Positions 25,714-35,289 of a stretch of DNA of 64,000 bases are shown piece by piece; the first letter of the stretch is position 1; each line of letters opens with the position of its first letter. A model generated the notes under the pieces. The model ran no database searches. It was not told the origin of the DNA and was given only the letters and a program-made list of their open reading frames with translations. The DNA lies in assembly GCF_000472905.1 (NCBI RefSeq), contig NZ_AXAR01000008.1, forward strand, positions 46,676 to 110,675. The letters run 5' to 3'. The stretch is from Alicyclobacillus pomorum DSM 14955 (lineage in GTDB: Bacteria; Bacillota; Bacilli; Alicyclobacillales; Alicyclobacillaceae). The position numbers and the translations under genes were made by a program.

Positions 25714-27456
25714 CTAAGAACGTGGTCGGACATCCACCTCGACCCACGCGCGAACGCTGTTGATAAACCATATGCGACTGGCGCGTTGCAAGTCTTCCTT
25801 TCGTATGACGCGTTCCTGTATCACACCGGCTTCCATCAGGTGTTCCCGCAGCGTACCAGGGAGCAACCCGCAGGAGAGTGGCGGAGTCCAAAGTGCCCCT
25901 TCAAGTTCAACAACCACATTTCCTGATGTAAACTCCGTGCACTCACCTTTTTCGTTCCAGAGCAACACATCATAACTATCCGGCTTGCGGAATGATTCAT
26001 AAACGGATCGATTCGTCGTTTTGTGAAACAGGAAAATGTCATTCGAATTGACGGGGCGGTCAGCCAACGAAGCGACTGGAATTCCGTCGTCGGCTGTCTG
26101 AATTTCGTTCACAGTCACCTCTATGTTGCTTCTTCCATGAACAACTAACCTGACCTTATAACGACCTACGTGATGGCTTTGAGCACACTTCGCAAGCGAA
26201 GCACGTATTTCGTCCATGTCGATGTCCATCGAAAAGTATTGTGCCGATTTCTGCAGTCGACTGAGGTGACGCTCCAACAAGTAGTAATCACCATTGTCCA
26301 GACGAAGCGTTTCTAACAGCCCAAATGTCGGACGTTGCACCTTTAAAAACATAGATTTTGCAACCACTTCGTCATATTCATGTTCCGCAGTAGAGTCCCA
26401 GGTAATCCCCCCGCCGACTCCGCATTCGGCGATTCCTGTCTCCGTGTCAATGACCACGGTCCGTATGGCAACGTTAAATATCGCTTGTCCTGCCGGCGTC
26501 ATGATGCCCACGGCGCCGCAGTATACGTTTCTAGCACTCCCCTCCAACTCTGAGATGATGCGCATGGTACTCACTTTGGGAGCTCCAGTCACCGAACCGC
26601 AAGGGAACGAGCTAGAAAGCACATCCACCAAAGTGGTTCCCTCTTTCGTTTGACCGGTGACGGTTGAAGTCATCTGATAGACCGTCGGATATTTCTCTAC
26701 ATCGAACAGCGCCGGTACGCTGACACTGCCCGTCTCACAAATGCGCCCTAAGTCATTTCTCAACAAATCGACAATCATGAGATTTTCGGCTCGGTTTTTT
26801 TCCGAAGTCTGCAACCATGTTCTTAAGCGCTCGTCTTCTGCGACCCACTTGCCTCTTCTCACAGTCCCTTTCATCGGTTTGGTGGTAATTACGCCGTTCC
26901 CCCAATGAAAAAACAGTTCTGGAGAAACAGACAACACGCGAAACCGCCCTGTATTTATGTAAGCATTGTACCCGCCACCCTGCACCTTACGAATTCGGTG
27001 AAAGTAAGCCAAATCATCACCGTGAAACGAGGCGTTCATCCGGATGGTATAGTTGACTTGATACGTCACGCCGTCAGCAATATTGACACGAATCTGCTGA
27101 ATTGCCGCATTGTACGTGTCCCGATGTACGGTCGGCTTCCAATCGGATACGTGAAACGCACCATGTACAGGCTCATCCAAATCACAGATTTCATCAAACA
27201 GGCCAAACCAGACCAATGGCATGTCATGAGTGGGCACGTGCACCCTGAGCGCAGGATCAAATGCCGGCGCTGCCTCGTATGCGATGTATCCAACCGCATA
27301 CATCCCATGACGAACTGCACACTCTACGTTACGTATGGCATCAACCACTTCTTCGATTCTCGACGCGACGATGGTCTGACACGGAGCGCCGAACATTCCA
27401 GCGAGACGGTTTCCGTCAGGATCCGTAAAGTCAATCACGACCGTTGGATTTTTCAT
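25714..27456 (-). CDS. pabBC: Bifunctional aminodeoxychorismate synthase I / ADC lyase
   Basis: A 580-residue fusion. The N-terminal about 360 residues are a chorismate-binding PabB domain (KPMKGTVRRG, LRNDLGRICETGSV, PCGSVTGAPK, GIMTPAGQ). The C-terminal about 200 residues are a PLP-dependent PabC-type lyase of the aminotransferase IV fold (EFTSGNVVV, LLPGTLRE). Together they convert chorismate plus ammonia to p-aminobenzoate for folate. A separate PabA glutaminase must supply ammonia and is not nearby. The ATG at 27456 follows GTGGGAG. A structured element lies 48 bases upstream. Confidence 0.93.
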   Translation of the reverse strand: MKNPTVVIDFTDPDGNRLAGMFGAPCQTIVASRIEEVVDAIRNVECAVRHGMYAVGYIAYEAAPAFDPALRVHVPTHDMPLVWFGLFDEICDLDEPVHGAFHVSDWKPTVHRDTYNAAIQQIRVNIADGVTYQVNYTIRMNASFHGDDLAYFHRIRKVQGGGYNAYINTGRFRVLSVSPELFFHWGNGVITTKPMKGTVRRGKWVAEDERLRTWLQTSEKNRAENLMIVDLLRNDLGRICETGSVSVPALFDVEKYPTVYQMTSTVTGQTKEGTTLVDVLSSSFPCGSVTGAPKVSTMRIISELEGSARNVYCGAVGIMTPAGQAIFNVAIRTVVIDTETGIAECGVGGGITWDSTAEHEYDEVVAKSMFLKVQRPTFGLLETLRLDNGDYYLLERHLSRLQKSAQYFSMDIDMDEIRASLAKCAQSHHVGRYKVRLVVHGRSNIEVTVNEIQTADDGIPVASLADRPVNSNDIFLFHKTTNRSVYESFRKPDSYDVLLWNEKGECTEFTSGNVVVELEGALWTPPLSCGLLPGTLREHLMEAGVIQERVIRKEDLQRASRIWFINSVRAWVEVDVRPRS

Positions 27457-27503
27457 CGATTCATACTCCCACCATCTATCAACCAGTCCATTTGCGAAAA
27501 AGT

Positions 27504-27610
27504 CCCTGTTTTCGTGGAAATGTAAAGGTGGCGGCCTCTTAGCCCCGTTGGCATCACGGGCTTGGGCAATTTCAGCTCAGGAAAGGCGCACGCCACCACG
27601 AAAACAAGGG
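27504..27610 (-). ncRNA. Structured leader candidate upstream of pabBC
   Basis: Nested inverted repeats. The outer arms are CCCTGTTTTCGTGG (27504-27517) and CCACGAAAACAAGGG (27596-27610), pairing over 14 bases with one bulge. The inner arms are GGTGGCG (27527-27533) and CGCCACC (27591-27597). A central GCCC(C)GT/ACGGGC hairpin lies near 27542-27561. On the minus strand, toward pabBC, the outer stem is followed by ACTTTTT, so it could act as a terminator. Inner and outer right arms share two bases. It matches no RNA family that I know. Confidence 0.55.
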
Positions 27611-27739
27611 TACACGATATACGGTTGGATCACCAAATTGCAGCGTGGTGAGTCGGCTACGCCAAAATCCACGTGTAGCAGACGATTACAAAATGTTAAG
27701 ATACCTAGTATGTATGTGTGCTGACACTCTAGAGTGATA

Positions 27740-27751
27740 TTGCAAATCGCT
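27740..27751 (+). repeat. Dodecamer TTGCAAATCGCT, copy 3
   Basis: Identical to copies 1 and 2, located 70 bases upstream of the EamA transporter start. Confidence 0.6.
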
Positions 27752-27820
27752 CGCACTCAACTCCTCTTCAGAACTCAATGCGTTCTCTAATGATCATCAC
27801 TTTAAGGGGGGACCGAACCA

Positions 27821-28738
27821 TTGTCGGATGTGACCAAACCGATGCTTATGAACATAGGGAAAAGAGTCGTAGCCCCAACTGGTTTGAAAGTACGAGGTCT
27901 TCTTGGTTCAATCCCCCCAACTGGACTTGTCATGCTATCCGTAAGCTCAACCCAAATTGGTGCCGCGCTCGCAAAAGGTTTGTTTACTGCCTTAGGATCC
28001 ACCGGTACTGTCTCTTTGCGCGTGGGATTTGCTGCTTTGATATTGTTTCTCATCTGGCGTCCTCGCGTCAGAGGTTACACACGAACTGCTTACATGAACT
28101 GCATACTATTTGGTCTTGCATTGGCAACGATGAATTTATGCTTCTATGCTGCTTTAGCACGCATACCTTTGGGGATAGCCGTCACACTTGAATTTGTGGG
28201 TCCTCTCGGTGTTGCCATCATGGGCTCACGACGTCTACTGGATGTGCTGTGGGTGATTTTGGCGGCAAGCGGCATTCTCTGCTTGGCACCTTGGACCGGA
28301 GCAACCTTCGATGGATTGGGTATGGTACTTGCACTGATGGCCGGGGTTTGCTGGGGAGCGTATATTATCTTGAGCTCTCGTGTGGGGCGGTCCATACCTG
28401 GTATCAGTGGGTTAGCATTGGCAATGGGCGTCGCTGCCCTCGTGCTTATTCCAATTGGTATAACGAGTGCCGGGGCGAAGTTAGTGGAACCCAAATTTCT
28501 TCTGATAGGGGTGGGTATTTCCCTGCTCTCTTCTGTCATTCCCTATTCTTTGGAGATTGAGGCGTTACGCAGATTGCCAACTCATGTATTCGGGTTACTC
28601 ATGAGCACGGAACCTGCTGTCGCGGCCCTTGTCGGTTTTATCGTCCTTGGTGAAGCAGTCGAATTACGTTCAGTGATTGCCATTGTGCTGATTACGGTGG
28701 CGACCATAGGAACAATCAAAGGTAGCCGAACGACTTGA
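27821..28738 (+). CDS. EamA/RhtA-like drug-metabolite exporter
   Basis: A 305-residue membrane protein with ten helices formed by two EamA repeats. LEFVGPLGVA and the late STEPAVAALVG are typical of RhtA-type threonine/homoserine exporters. The substrate is not proven. The start is TTG at 27821 after AAGGGGGG. It is convergent with the ZIP gene. Confidence 0.88.
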   Translation: MSDVTKPMLMNIGKRVVAPTGLKVRGLLGSIPPTGLVMLSVSSTQIGAALAKGLFTALGSTGTVSLRVGFAALILFLIWRPRVRGYTRTAYMNCILFGLALATMNLCFYAALARIPLGIAVTLEFVGPLGVAIMGSRRLLDVLWVILAASGILCLAPWTGATFDGLGMVLALMAGVCWGAYIILSSRVGRSIPGISGLALAMGVAALVLIPIGITSAGAKLVEPKFLLIGVGISLLSSVIPYSLEIEALRRLPTHVFGLLMSTEPAVAALVGFIVLGEAVELRSVIAIVLITVATIGTIKGSRTT

Positions 28739-28814
28739 CAATAGGTTCCTTTTCGGTGGTCAGAACCAAGTTGGTGTGAACAAGCGAACGATGGTGGGTC
28801 GGTGCATGTGAGTA

Positions 28815-28837
28815 GGCGTATCCCTGTTGGATACGCC
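28815..28837. terminator. Bidirectional hairpin between convergent EamA and ZIP genes
   Basis: GGCGTATCC (28815-28823), a five-base loop and GGATACGCC (28829-28837). Short T-rich sequence follows on the plus strand. Confidence 0.75.
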
Positions 28838-28844
28838 CATTCTG

Positions 28845-29672
28845 TTATCCACCAGCCAAGCGTGAAAATTCATTGAGGATGAACATGACGATGACACCAA
28901 TGAAGAACCAGTTTCGCGACAGTCTTGGGGAATCCACATCACGAATCGCAGGGATCAGTTCGGAAAAGGCAATGTACAACATGGCACCCGCAATGACACC
29001 ACTGATGGCTCCTAATACACCCGGTGGTGCGGTATCAGCGAATAGGACACCGAGCATCGTTCCCAGCAATGTGCATAGAGCCGGAATCAGCAAGACCTTA
29101 GACACGGACTTCTTATCGTTTGAGAAAACAGAGATCAACGCCAATGCCCACAAAACGCCTTCGGGAAGTTTGTGCAAAATCATGGCCAAGGAGAATGCGA
29201 GCGTATTCCAACTCAACTCGTGAAACGACACTGCCACGGCAGCGCCTTCTAGAAACGTATGAAAGGATAGGGCGGCAGCCAGGACGACAGCACTGACCGG
29301 CGTGAATCGAAGCACACGGCCAAACGTACTGCCAGAGGCATCATCGCTTGAGACGTTGACACTCCTCATTTCCTTCGAAAACCAACCATCAGACAGTGAG
29401 TTGGCTGTCCATAACACCAGCGCCCCCAAGAACAGCCACCATGCTGTGTTATCTCCCATGGCCGACCATGCGTCAGGCATGAAATCCAGGCAAACTGCGG
29501 TGAAAAACGCCCCGGCGCCAAAAGCAAATACCCGAATGAGCTTGGATGATTGGTGAGCAGTGTCAGGGGCCTGATCACGAACGGCAATTCGTGCCCCCAC
29601 TGCAATCGAAACAGCCGCTAGCATACCGACAATCAACGCTCCCCATTTTCCCAACATAGCGTATGCACTCAT
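28845..29672 (-). CDS. ZIP-family metal transporter
   Basis: About 275 residues with eight helices. The metal-site motifs of ZIP proteins are present in the fourth and fifth helices: HTFLEGAAVAVSF and HKLPEGVLWA. It likely imports Zn2+ or another divalent ion. The start is unclear. ATG 29672 gives a protein starting just before TM1 but lacks a clear ribosome binding site. ATG 29756 (303 residues) has GGAGGTG only at long distance. Confidence 0.86.
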   Translation of the reverse strand: MSAYAMLGKWGALIVGMLAAVSIAVGARIAVRDQAPDTAHQSSKLIRVFAFGAGAFFTAVCLDFMPDAWSAMGDNTAWWLFLGALVLWTANSLSDGWFSKEMRSVNVSSDDASGSTFGRVLRFTPVSAVVLAAALSFHTFLEGAAVAVSFHELSWNTLAFSLAMILHKLPEGVLWALALISVFSNDKKSVSKVLLIPALCTLLGTMLGVLFADTAPPGVLGAISGVIAGAMLYIAFSELIPAIRDVDSPRLSRNWFFIGVIVMFILNEFSRLAGG

Positions 29673-29851
29673 GACGCGGACTTCGGGGGCACGTCTGGTT
29701 TTGTAGTGGTACGACAAGGTTTTCGCTTCAGGGAATGGGGAATGCCACAGTACCATACATGCACGTTGCCCACACCATCACCTCCGTGATGTTTCCGTAC
29801 GTCACAGTGTATGAATTCAGCGGCTTCGAATAGAAGTTTGTACATCCCCTG

Positions 29852-32035
29852 TTATAATCGCACTCGCTTGAGACGCAGTGCGTTGGTCACGACGAGAACA
29901 GAACTGAAAGCCATTGCCGCACCAGCCAGCATGGGGTTCAACAGACCACATGAAGCTGCGGGAATACCGACGACGTTATACGCAAGAGCCCAAAATAGAC
30001 TTTGACGGATATTGCGGATGGTAGCACGAGAAAGCTTGATGGCGCGGACGACACCTTCCAAATCCGTTCCAATTAAGGCGACGTCCGCCGCCTCAACACT
30101 TACATCTGCACCTGTGCCGAGCGCGATGCCAACGTTTGCAGCGGCAAGGGATGGTGCATCATTCACTCCGTCTCCAACCATCACCACGTGGCGTCCATTA
30201 TTTCGGAAATGTCGTACAATCTTCACTTTATCTTCTGGGGATACGTTGGCGTAAACCTCTCGAATCCCCACTTTCTGAGCCATTACATGTGCAGTGGTTT
30301 CATTGTCTCCCGTAAGGATCATGACCTGCATGCCTAATCGCTTGAGCTGTTTGACTGCATCAACGGAAGAGTCTTTGATGGGATCTGCAACCCCCATCAT
30401 TCCAACGATTCGATGGTCTATGGCAATACCAACGACCGTGATTCCACGTTCCTCCCAAGCGATTCCCCTCGAATGCACGTGGTCCGTGGGAATGCCTTGG
30501 TCATCAAGAAACCGGAACGATCCGATGGTCACTTTGTGGGATTGGATGATGGCAGTAACACCGAAGCCGGGATAAGACGTCACGTGGTGTGCTTCGAAGA
30601 GGGATCGGTCTGGGCAAGCGTCCACAATCACTTTCGCGATAGGATGTTCTGAATGGATTTCAGCACTTGCCGCAAGAACGAGTAAGTCTGTCTTGGAGTG
30701 AATGTATGGATTCGGAATGACATGTACTTCCTGGACCTTCGGTTTACCCTGCGTAATGGTTCCAGTCTTGTCGAGTAGACATACACCTTTTCGCCCCAGC
30801 GTTTCGAGTGATTCTCCACCCTTAAAAAAGACCCCATACTCAGCCGCTTTTCCGGTTGCAACCAGAATTGCTGTAGGTGTTGCGAGCCCAAGTGGACAAG
30901 GGCACGCAGTGACCAAAACAGCGGTGGCATTCATGATAGCGGTATGCAGAGACGTGGTCATGCCCGGCAAAAGAGCAAAGTACCAAACCGTGAAGGTGAC
31001 AAGTGCAACACCAAGCACTGCCGGTACAAAGAATGCACAGATGGTGTCCGCCAACCGTTGCACGGGGGCCTTTGACGTTTGTGCCTCCTCAACCAACTGA
31101 ATGATGTGCCCTAAGGCAGTATCTCTTCCAACGCGGTCAATGCGTATTTTTAATGAGCCAGAGTGGTTGATGGTTGCACCGAAGACAGAGTCCCCAGGTT
31201 GCTTTGGCACAGGCAGGATTTCTCCCGTCAGCATGGACTCGTCCACATTCGATTCTCCCGACAATATCTGACCGTCCAGAGGTATTTTCTCCCCGGGTTT
31301 TACGAGAACAGTGTCCCCCACGGACAACTGTTCAACAAGGACGTCTTCCCATTTGCCTTGGTTCCATCGATGGGCGAACTTCACGTTCAAAGAGGCGAGT
31401 TTTTTCAATGCCTCCGATGTACGTGACTTCGCCTTCAGCTCGAGTACTTTTCCAAGGCGAACCAGCGTGATAATCACGGCGCTCGTCTCAAAGTACACGT
31501 GGGGGTTCCCGTTCAGCATCATGTACACGCCCATAAAATAGGCAGATGTGGTTCCGAGAGCCACCAAGACATCCATATTCGCCATTCTGTCTTTTATCGA
31601 TTGAAGTGCACCCGCGTAGAAACTCCAACCCGCGATGAATTGAATTTGGCTTGCTAAGGCGAGTTGAACCCACAAGTTATTAAATACGTGTGGAGTTACA
31701 TTGACCCCCATCATCTGCAACATGAGCAACAAGAACGGAATACATAACACCGCAGAAAACAAAAAGAGCTCCATCTGAGCTCGCATACCATCGGGGTCCG
31801 CCCCGCCTTTCTCTGAGACCGCTTGTCTTACCGAATATCCCATCTTTTCTATACGGCCCATAACAATCCCCAGATCCACTGTATGTGGCTCATAAACGAT
31901 GGTTGCTCGTTCCAAAGCAAGATTAACGCTGGCGTCAATCACCCCGTCTTGGCGCTTGACTACTTTTTCGATGCGAGCGGCACAAGCGGCGCAATGCATG
32001 CCACCGACCTCGAGAGTCTCCACTAGTTTCCCCAT
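29852..32035 (-). CDS. copA: Copper-translocating P1B-type ATPase (intact copy)
   Basis: 727 residues: an N-terminal heavy-metal domain with GMHCAAC, eight helices, TGEILPV in the actuator, [31 protein letters not shown] and GDGVNDAPS. All catalytic parts are present, so it should export Cu(I). The ATG at 32035 is preferred, with GGGGGT eight bases before it. An in-frame ATG at 32050 is possible. It stands apart from csoR and copZ, downstream of an ICMT-like gene. It probably compensates for the broken copA at 4190-6229. Confidence 0.94.
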   Translation of the reverse strand: MGKLVETLEVGGMHCAACAARIEKVVKRQDGVIDASVNLALERATIVYEPHTVDLGIVMGRIEKMGYSVRQAVSEKGGADPDGMRAQMELFLFSAVLCIPFLLLMLQMMGVNVTPHVFNNLWVQLALASQIQFIAGWSFYAGALQSIKDRMANMDVLVALGTTSAYFMGVYMMLNGNPHVYFETSAVIITLVRLGKVLELKAKSRTSEALKKLASLNVKFAHRWNQGKWEDVLVEQLSVGDTVLVKPGEKIPLDGQILSGESNVDESMLTGEILPVPKQPGDSVFGATINHSGSLKIRIDRVGRDTALGHIIQLVEEAQTSKAPVQRLADTICAFFVPAVLGVALVTFTVWYFALLPGMTTSLHTAIMNATAVLVTACPCPLGLATPTAILVATGKAAEYGVFFKGGESLETLGRKGVCLLDKTGTITQGKPKVQEVHVIPNPYIHSKTDLLVLAASAEIHSEHPIAKVIVDACPDRSLFEAHHVTSYPGFGVTAIIQSHKVTIGSFRFLDDQGIPTDHVHSRGIAWEERGITVVGIAIDHRIVGMMGVADPIKDSSVDAVKQLKRLGMQVMILTGDNETTAHVMAQKVGIREVYANVSPEDKVKIVRHFRNNGRHVVMVGDGVNDAPSLAAANVGIALGTGADVSVEAADVALIGTDLEGVVRAIKLSRATIRNIRQSLFWALAYNVVGIPAASCGLLNPMLAGAAMAFSSVLVVTNALRLKRVRL

Positions 32036-32113
32036 TGCATGCACCCCCATGCTCGAGCCTGACGGACGAGAACGTTGTCCGTAATTACTCTATTGAACAT
32101 GGAGGAGCTTTTA

Positions 32114-32142
32114 TGCCAAGCCATCTGCAAGAGGGCTTGGCA
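32114..32142 (-). terminator. Hairpin downstream of the ICMT-like gene
   Basis: TGCCAAGCC (32114-32122) and GGCTTGGCA (32134-32142) form a nine-pair stem with an 11-base loop. There is no T-run, so termination efficiency is uncertain. Confidence 0.45.
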
Positions 32143-32169
32143 GATTGAATTGCCGTGCATCAGGAACGT

Positions 32170-32751
32170 TCACGGAATCCTGATATTTATCCATTGAAGA
32201 CCGGGTATCAATTGTGGTACACGTTTTTTGTATTGCACGTACTGATCACCAAAAGTTCTGGTCATCAACTGTTCTTCAATACGAATCCTGTTTAGGAAAA
32301 CAAGCAGTATAGCGACAGAGACAAGAAAAAGCGAACCCTCCCCTGTCGAAAATGCAGAACCGAGCATCATGCCGAGAATTCCAGAATAAATGGGGTGCCT
32401 TGTAATGCGATAAGGCCCATCCGTCACTAATTTGTGATGTTCCTTTATTGCCGCGATGGACGCCCACATTTTCCCCAATTCCCAACGAGCCCACAAAGTA
32501 AATAGCGTGGATACAACTAACAACGCAGCCCCGCAAACCTGTAACCAGAACATGTGCGCCGTCATGAATGCCCAGTAACGATGGGGTACATAATGCATAA
32601 TCAGCCAAGACACCACCGCAACAATGAGCCAATCGTAGCGGAAATGTTTTTGTAGTGTCGCAGGTGCTTTGTAAGCATTGTAGATAGCTCCAACAATCCA
32701 TACCAAGATAAAGACACCCCAACATATCGAATTTAATGGGACGAGATTCAT
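32170..32751 (-). CDS. Isoprenylcysteine carboxyl methyltransferase-like membrane protein
   Basis: 193 residues with about five helices and the C-terminal SAM-binding signature of the ICMT/PEMT group (DGPYRITRHPIYSG, then an E-E pair in RIEEQL). Bacterial members methylate small lipophilic substrates or have unknown roles; prenylated proteins are not expected here. It is upstream of the intact copA, on the same strand. Confidence 0.85.
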   Translation of the reverse strand: MNLVPLNSICWGVFILVWIVGAIYNAYKAPATLQKHFRYDWLIVAVVSWLIMHYVPHRYWAFMTAHMFWLQVCGAALLVVSTLFTLWARWELGKMWASIAAIKEHHKLVTDGPYRITRHPIYSGILGMMLGSAFSTGEGSLFLVSVAILLVFLNRIRIEEQLMTRTFGDQYVQYKKRVPQLIPGLQWINIRIP

Positions 32752-32976
32752 GTTCGTTTCCCTCCGAGCTCATCAAGGGATGCTTGTTGTGCGCTGAGTG
32801 ATTTCGTCAGAGAATTCCATCAATAACAGTTGCACTGTCTTCAGTTTATAACTGATTGAGGGCACTGATTACAGCCTTCTTCGCATCATCCATACCACAA
32901 TCGTACTCTCAGTGTGAAGACGAGTTTATGCATAACGTAACTATCCGACGACACAGACGTGAGAAAGCCTTTCCGC

Positions 32977-33012
32977 AAAAATGCCTCTGGTCCGAAAACC
33001 AGAGGCATTTTT
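32977..33012. terminator. Strong terminator downstream of glmS
   Basis: AAAAATGCCTCTGGT and ACCAGAGGCATTTTT, 15 pairs with a short loop. It has A/T runs on both sides, so it works in either direction. Confidence 0.95.
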
Positions 33013-33044
33013 GTAACAAACTTGATTTGTGGGTACCCGCGAAA

Positions 33045-34877
33045 TCACTCCACCGTGACGCTCTTCGCCAAGTTGCGCGGTTTGTCAACGTCGTTCCCCC
33101 GCGCCACAGCGGCGTAGTACGCTAAGAGTTGCAGCGGTATCACTGTCACAATCGGAGAGAGCAGCGGCATGGTCCTCGGCAGATAGATAACTTCATCCAC
33201 CGACTTCCGCAACGCTTCGTCTCCAACAAATGTCACACCCAAGACGAAGGCGTCGCGCGCCTTCACTTCTTTGATGTTGCTCAGCGTCTTCTCGTACAGG
33301 TCCGTCTGAGTGACCAGAGCAATCACAGGCACACCGTCAGTAATCAGGGCCAACGTTCCGTGCTTCAGTTCTCCGGCAGCATACGCTTCCGCGTGGATGT
33401 AGGAGATCTCTTTCAGCTTCAGCGCGCCCTCCATCGAGAGGAAGTAGTCCACGCCGCGACCGATAAAGAACGTGTCGTGTGCGTCCTTCCACTCTTCCGC
33501 GAACTTCTCAAGCTGCGGTGCCGCATCCAATACTTCTTCGGCAGCTTGAGGCAAATCGTGGAGGCCCGCTAAAATGTCACGAACTTGGTCTTCGCCAAGC
33601 AACCCGCGCTCTTGACCAAAGTAAACGGCCAACAGGTACAGCACGACGAGTTGCGTGGTGTACGCCTTCGTGGAAGCCACAGCGATTTCCGGACCAGCAC
33701 GCGTAATCAACACATCGTCTGCCTCGCGAGCCACGGAGCTGCCAACCACGTTGGTGATGCCTAGTACCCGGCGACCGCGCGCTTTGGCGTCGCGTAACGC
33801 GGCCAATGTATCAGCTGTTTCGCCAGACTGGCTGATGACGATGATTAACGTGTTGTCGGTTTGGATGGGATCGCGATAGCGGTATTCTGACGCAATCTCC
33901 ACATCGACGGGAATGCGCGCCAACTTCTCAATGACCGACTTCCCAACCAAGCCAGCATGCCAGGAGGTTCCGCAGGCGACGATATGAATCCTATCGATGG
34001 CTTTTACAAAGTCGCGGCTCCAGTTGACCTCTTCATCCAATACGACCCTAGACAGGTCAGACGCAATGCGGCCGGTCAACGTGTCGCGAATGGCCTTCGG
34101 CTGTTCGTGGATCTCCTTCAACATGAAGTGTGCATAGCCGCCGCGTTCAGCAGCGACCGCATCCCAGGTGACGTTGAGGACTTCTTTCGTCACCGGCTCG
34201 CCAGCAAGCGTATAGCATTCGACGGAGTCCTTGCGAACGACTGCCATCTCGCCATCGTCAAGGACGTACACTTTACGCGTATACTCGAGCACAGCAGGGA
34301 TATCGGATGCAATGAAGTTCTCGCCTTCGCCGAGGCCGACAATCAGCGGGCTCGCTTTGCGCATCGCGATGATGGTGTCTGGTTCGTCCTTTGTCATGAC
34401 GACGAGCGCGTAGGCGCCTGTAATGCGCTTGCCCACAGCCACCATGGTCGAAAGCAAATCGCCGTTGTACAGTTCCTCAATCAGGTGTGCCACGACTTCT
34501 GTATCTGTTTCAGACCTAAATTGATGACCTTTTGCTTGCAACTCCTCACGGAGTGAAAGGTAATTTTCGATGATCCCGTTGTGGATGATGGCAAATCGCC
34601 CGCTGCAGTCCTGATGGGGATGCGCGTTTTCATCCGAGGGGCGTCCGTGCGTCGCCCAGCGCGTGTGGCCGATGCCAAGGTGACCGCTGACTGGGTTCGC
34701 TTCAAGTTTCTTTTCCAAGTTGGTCAGTCGTCCAACCGACTTGACGACAGTCACTTTATCGTTATCGAGCGTAGCAATCCCAGCGGAGTCGTATCCGCGA
34801 TACTCAAGTTTCGCCAAACCACCGATAACGACGTCTTTCACATTGCGGTTACCAATGTACCCTACAATACCGCACAT
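33045..34877 (-). CDS. glmS: Glutamine-fructose-6-phosphate aminotransferase
   Basis: 610 residues. An N-terminal Ntn glutaminase domain has Cys2 as nucleophile (MCGIVGYIG). Two SIS isomerase domains follow (SQSGETADT, STKAYTTQ), with the family-typical ending KSVTVE. It makes glucosamine-6-phosphate, the first committed step to UDP-GlcNAc and peptidoglycan. The ATG at 34877 follows AAGGAGG. The mRNA leader contains a glmS ribozyme that gives product feedback. Confidence 0.97.
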   Translation of the reverse strand: MCGIVGYIGNRNVKDVVIGGLAKLEYRGYDSAGIATLDNDKVTVVKSVGRLTNLEKKLEANPVSGHLGIGHTRWATHGRPSDENAHPHQDCSGRFAIIHNGIIENYLSLREELQAKGHQFRSETDTEVVAHLIEELYNGDLLSTMVAVGKRITGAYALVVMTKDEPDTIIAMRKASPLIVGLGEGENFIASDIPAVLEYTRKVYVLDDGEMAVVRKDSVECYTLAGEPVTKEVLNVTWDAVAAERGGYAHFMLKEIHEQPKAIRDTLTGRIASDLSRVVLDEEVNWSRDFVKAIDRIHIVACGTSWHAGLVGKSVIEKLARIPVDVEIASEYRYRDPIQTDNTLIIVISQSGETADTLAALRDAKARGRRVLGITNVVGSSVAREADDVLITRAGPEIAVASTKAYTTQLVVLYLLAVYFGQERGLLGEDQVRDILAGLHDLPQAAEEVLDAAPQLEKFAEEWKDAHDTFFIGRGVDYFLSMEGALKLKEISYIHAEAYAAGELKHGTLALITDGVPVIALVTQTDLYEKTLSNIKEVKARDAFVLGVTFVGDEALRKSVDEVIYLPRTMPLLSPIVTVIPLQLLAYYAAVARGNDVDKPRNLAKSVTVE

Positions 34878-34907
34878 ATTGATATAGTTCCTCCTTATGA
34901 CCTGCAA

Positions 34908-35047
34908 ACTCCTGTTCCAGCAGTCACCCGCTGGGTTTCGAGTGTTGCTTGCGGCTCGGTCTCAAGCCGGGAGGCATCCGCCGAATGGTTCGCCAACCTC
35001 CTCCGCGTCAACTGAGGCCATGTGCATAGCCATCAGTCCAGGCGCTT
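34908..35047 (-). ncRNA. glmS self-cleaving ribozyme/riboswitch
   Basis: The minus strand from 35047 reads AAGCGCCTGGACTGATGG at the cleavage site (cut before G at 35045). It continues with GTTGACGCGGAGGAGG, ATTCGGCGGATGCCTCCCGG and the P4 region near CAGCGGGTGACTGCTGG. These match the conserved glmS ribozyme core. With glucosamine-6-phosphate as cofactor it cuts its own mRNA and lowers glmS expression. Confidence 0.96.
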
Positions 35048-35225
35048 TTGCATGCCTGCGGCGTGGTTAGATTCACCGCTGCATGGTTCGACAATGTTTC
35101 CTATCTTCCTCACTTTGATCCGATCTCTCGCGATGGTCACGATGTGCGTTCCTCGTGTCCCTCCGCGCCCGCATCCCTCCTTTCAAGCCGCAACAGCCAA
35201 ACAAGACAAAGACAAAGGCAAAGCC

Positions 35226-35256
35226 GGGCTACATAGCACTCTATTCACTGTAGCCC
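35226..35256 (-). terminator. Hairpin between glmM and the glmS ribozyme
   Basis: GGGCTACA (35226-35233) and TGTAGCCC (35249-35256), loop of 15 bases. On the minus strand it is followed by GGCTTTGCCTTTG, a weak T tract. It may partly terminate the cdaA-glmM transcript. Confidence 0.5.
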
Positions 35257-35289
35257 TGCTGTGTCAATCCTTTGTGCACTTCGTCCATC

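Noticed and set aside
27527..27597. tRNA-like element: seven-base acceptor-like arms GGTGGCG/CGCCACC with tRNA length
   Set aside because: No T-arm GTTC motif, no anticodon arm and no CCA at the right place on either strand.
29757..29805. Short leader peptide ahead of the ZIP gene (frame beginning near GGAGGTGATG)
   Set aside because: Spacing to the start is poor and nothing regulatory is visible; it only shows that the ZIP start is uncertain.
32096..32150. Eleven-codon plus-strand open frame after GGAGGAG, overlapping the hairpin 32114-32142
   Set aside because: Too short and inside an inverted repeat downstream of a minus-strand gene; likely chance.
33957..34556. Plus-strand open frame of about 200 codons
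   Set aside because: Entirely antisense to glmS.
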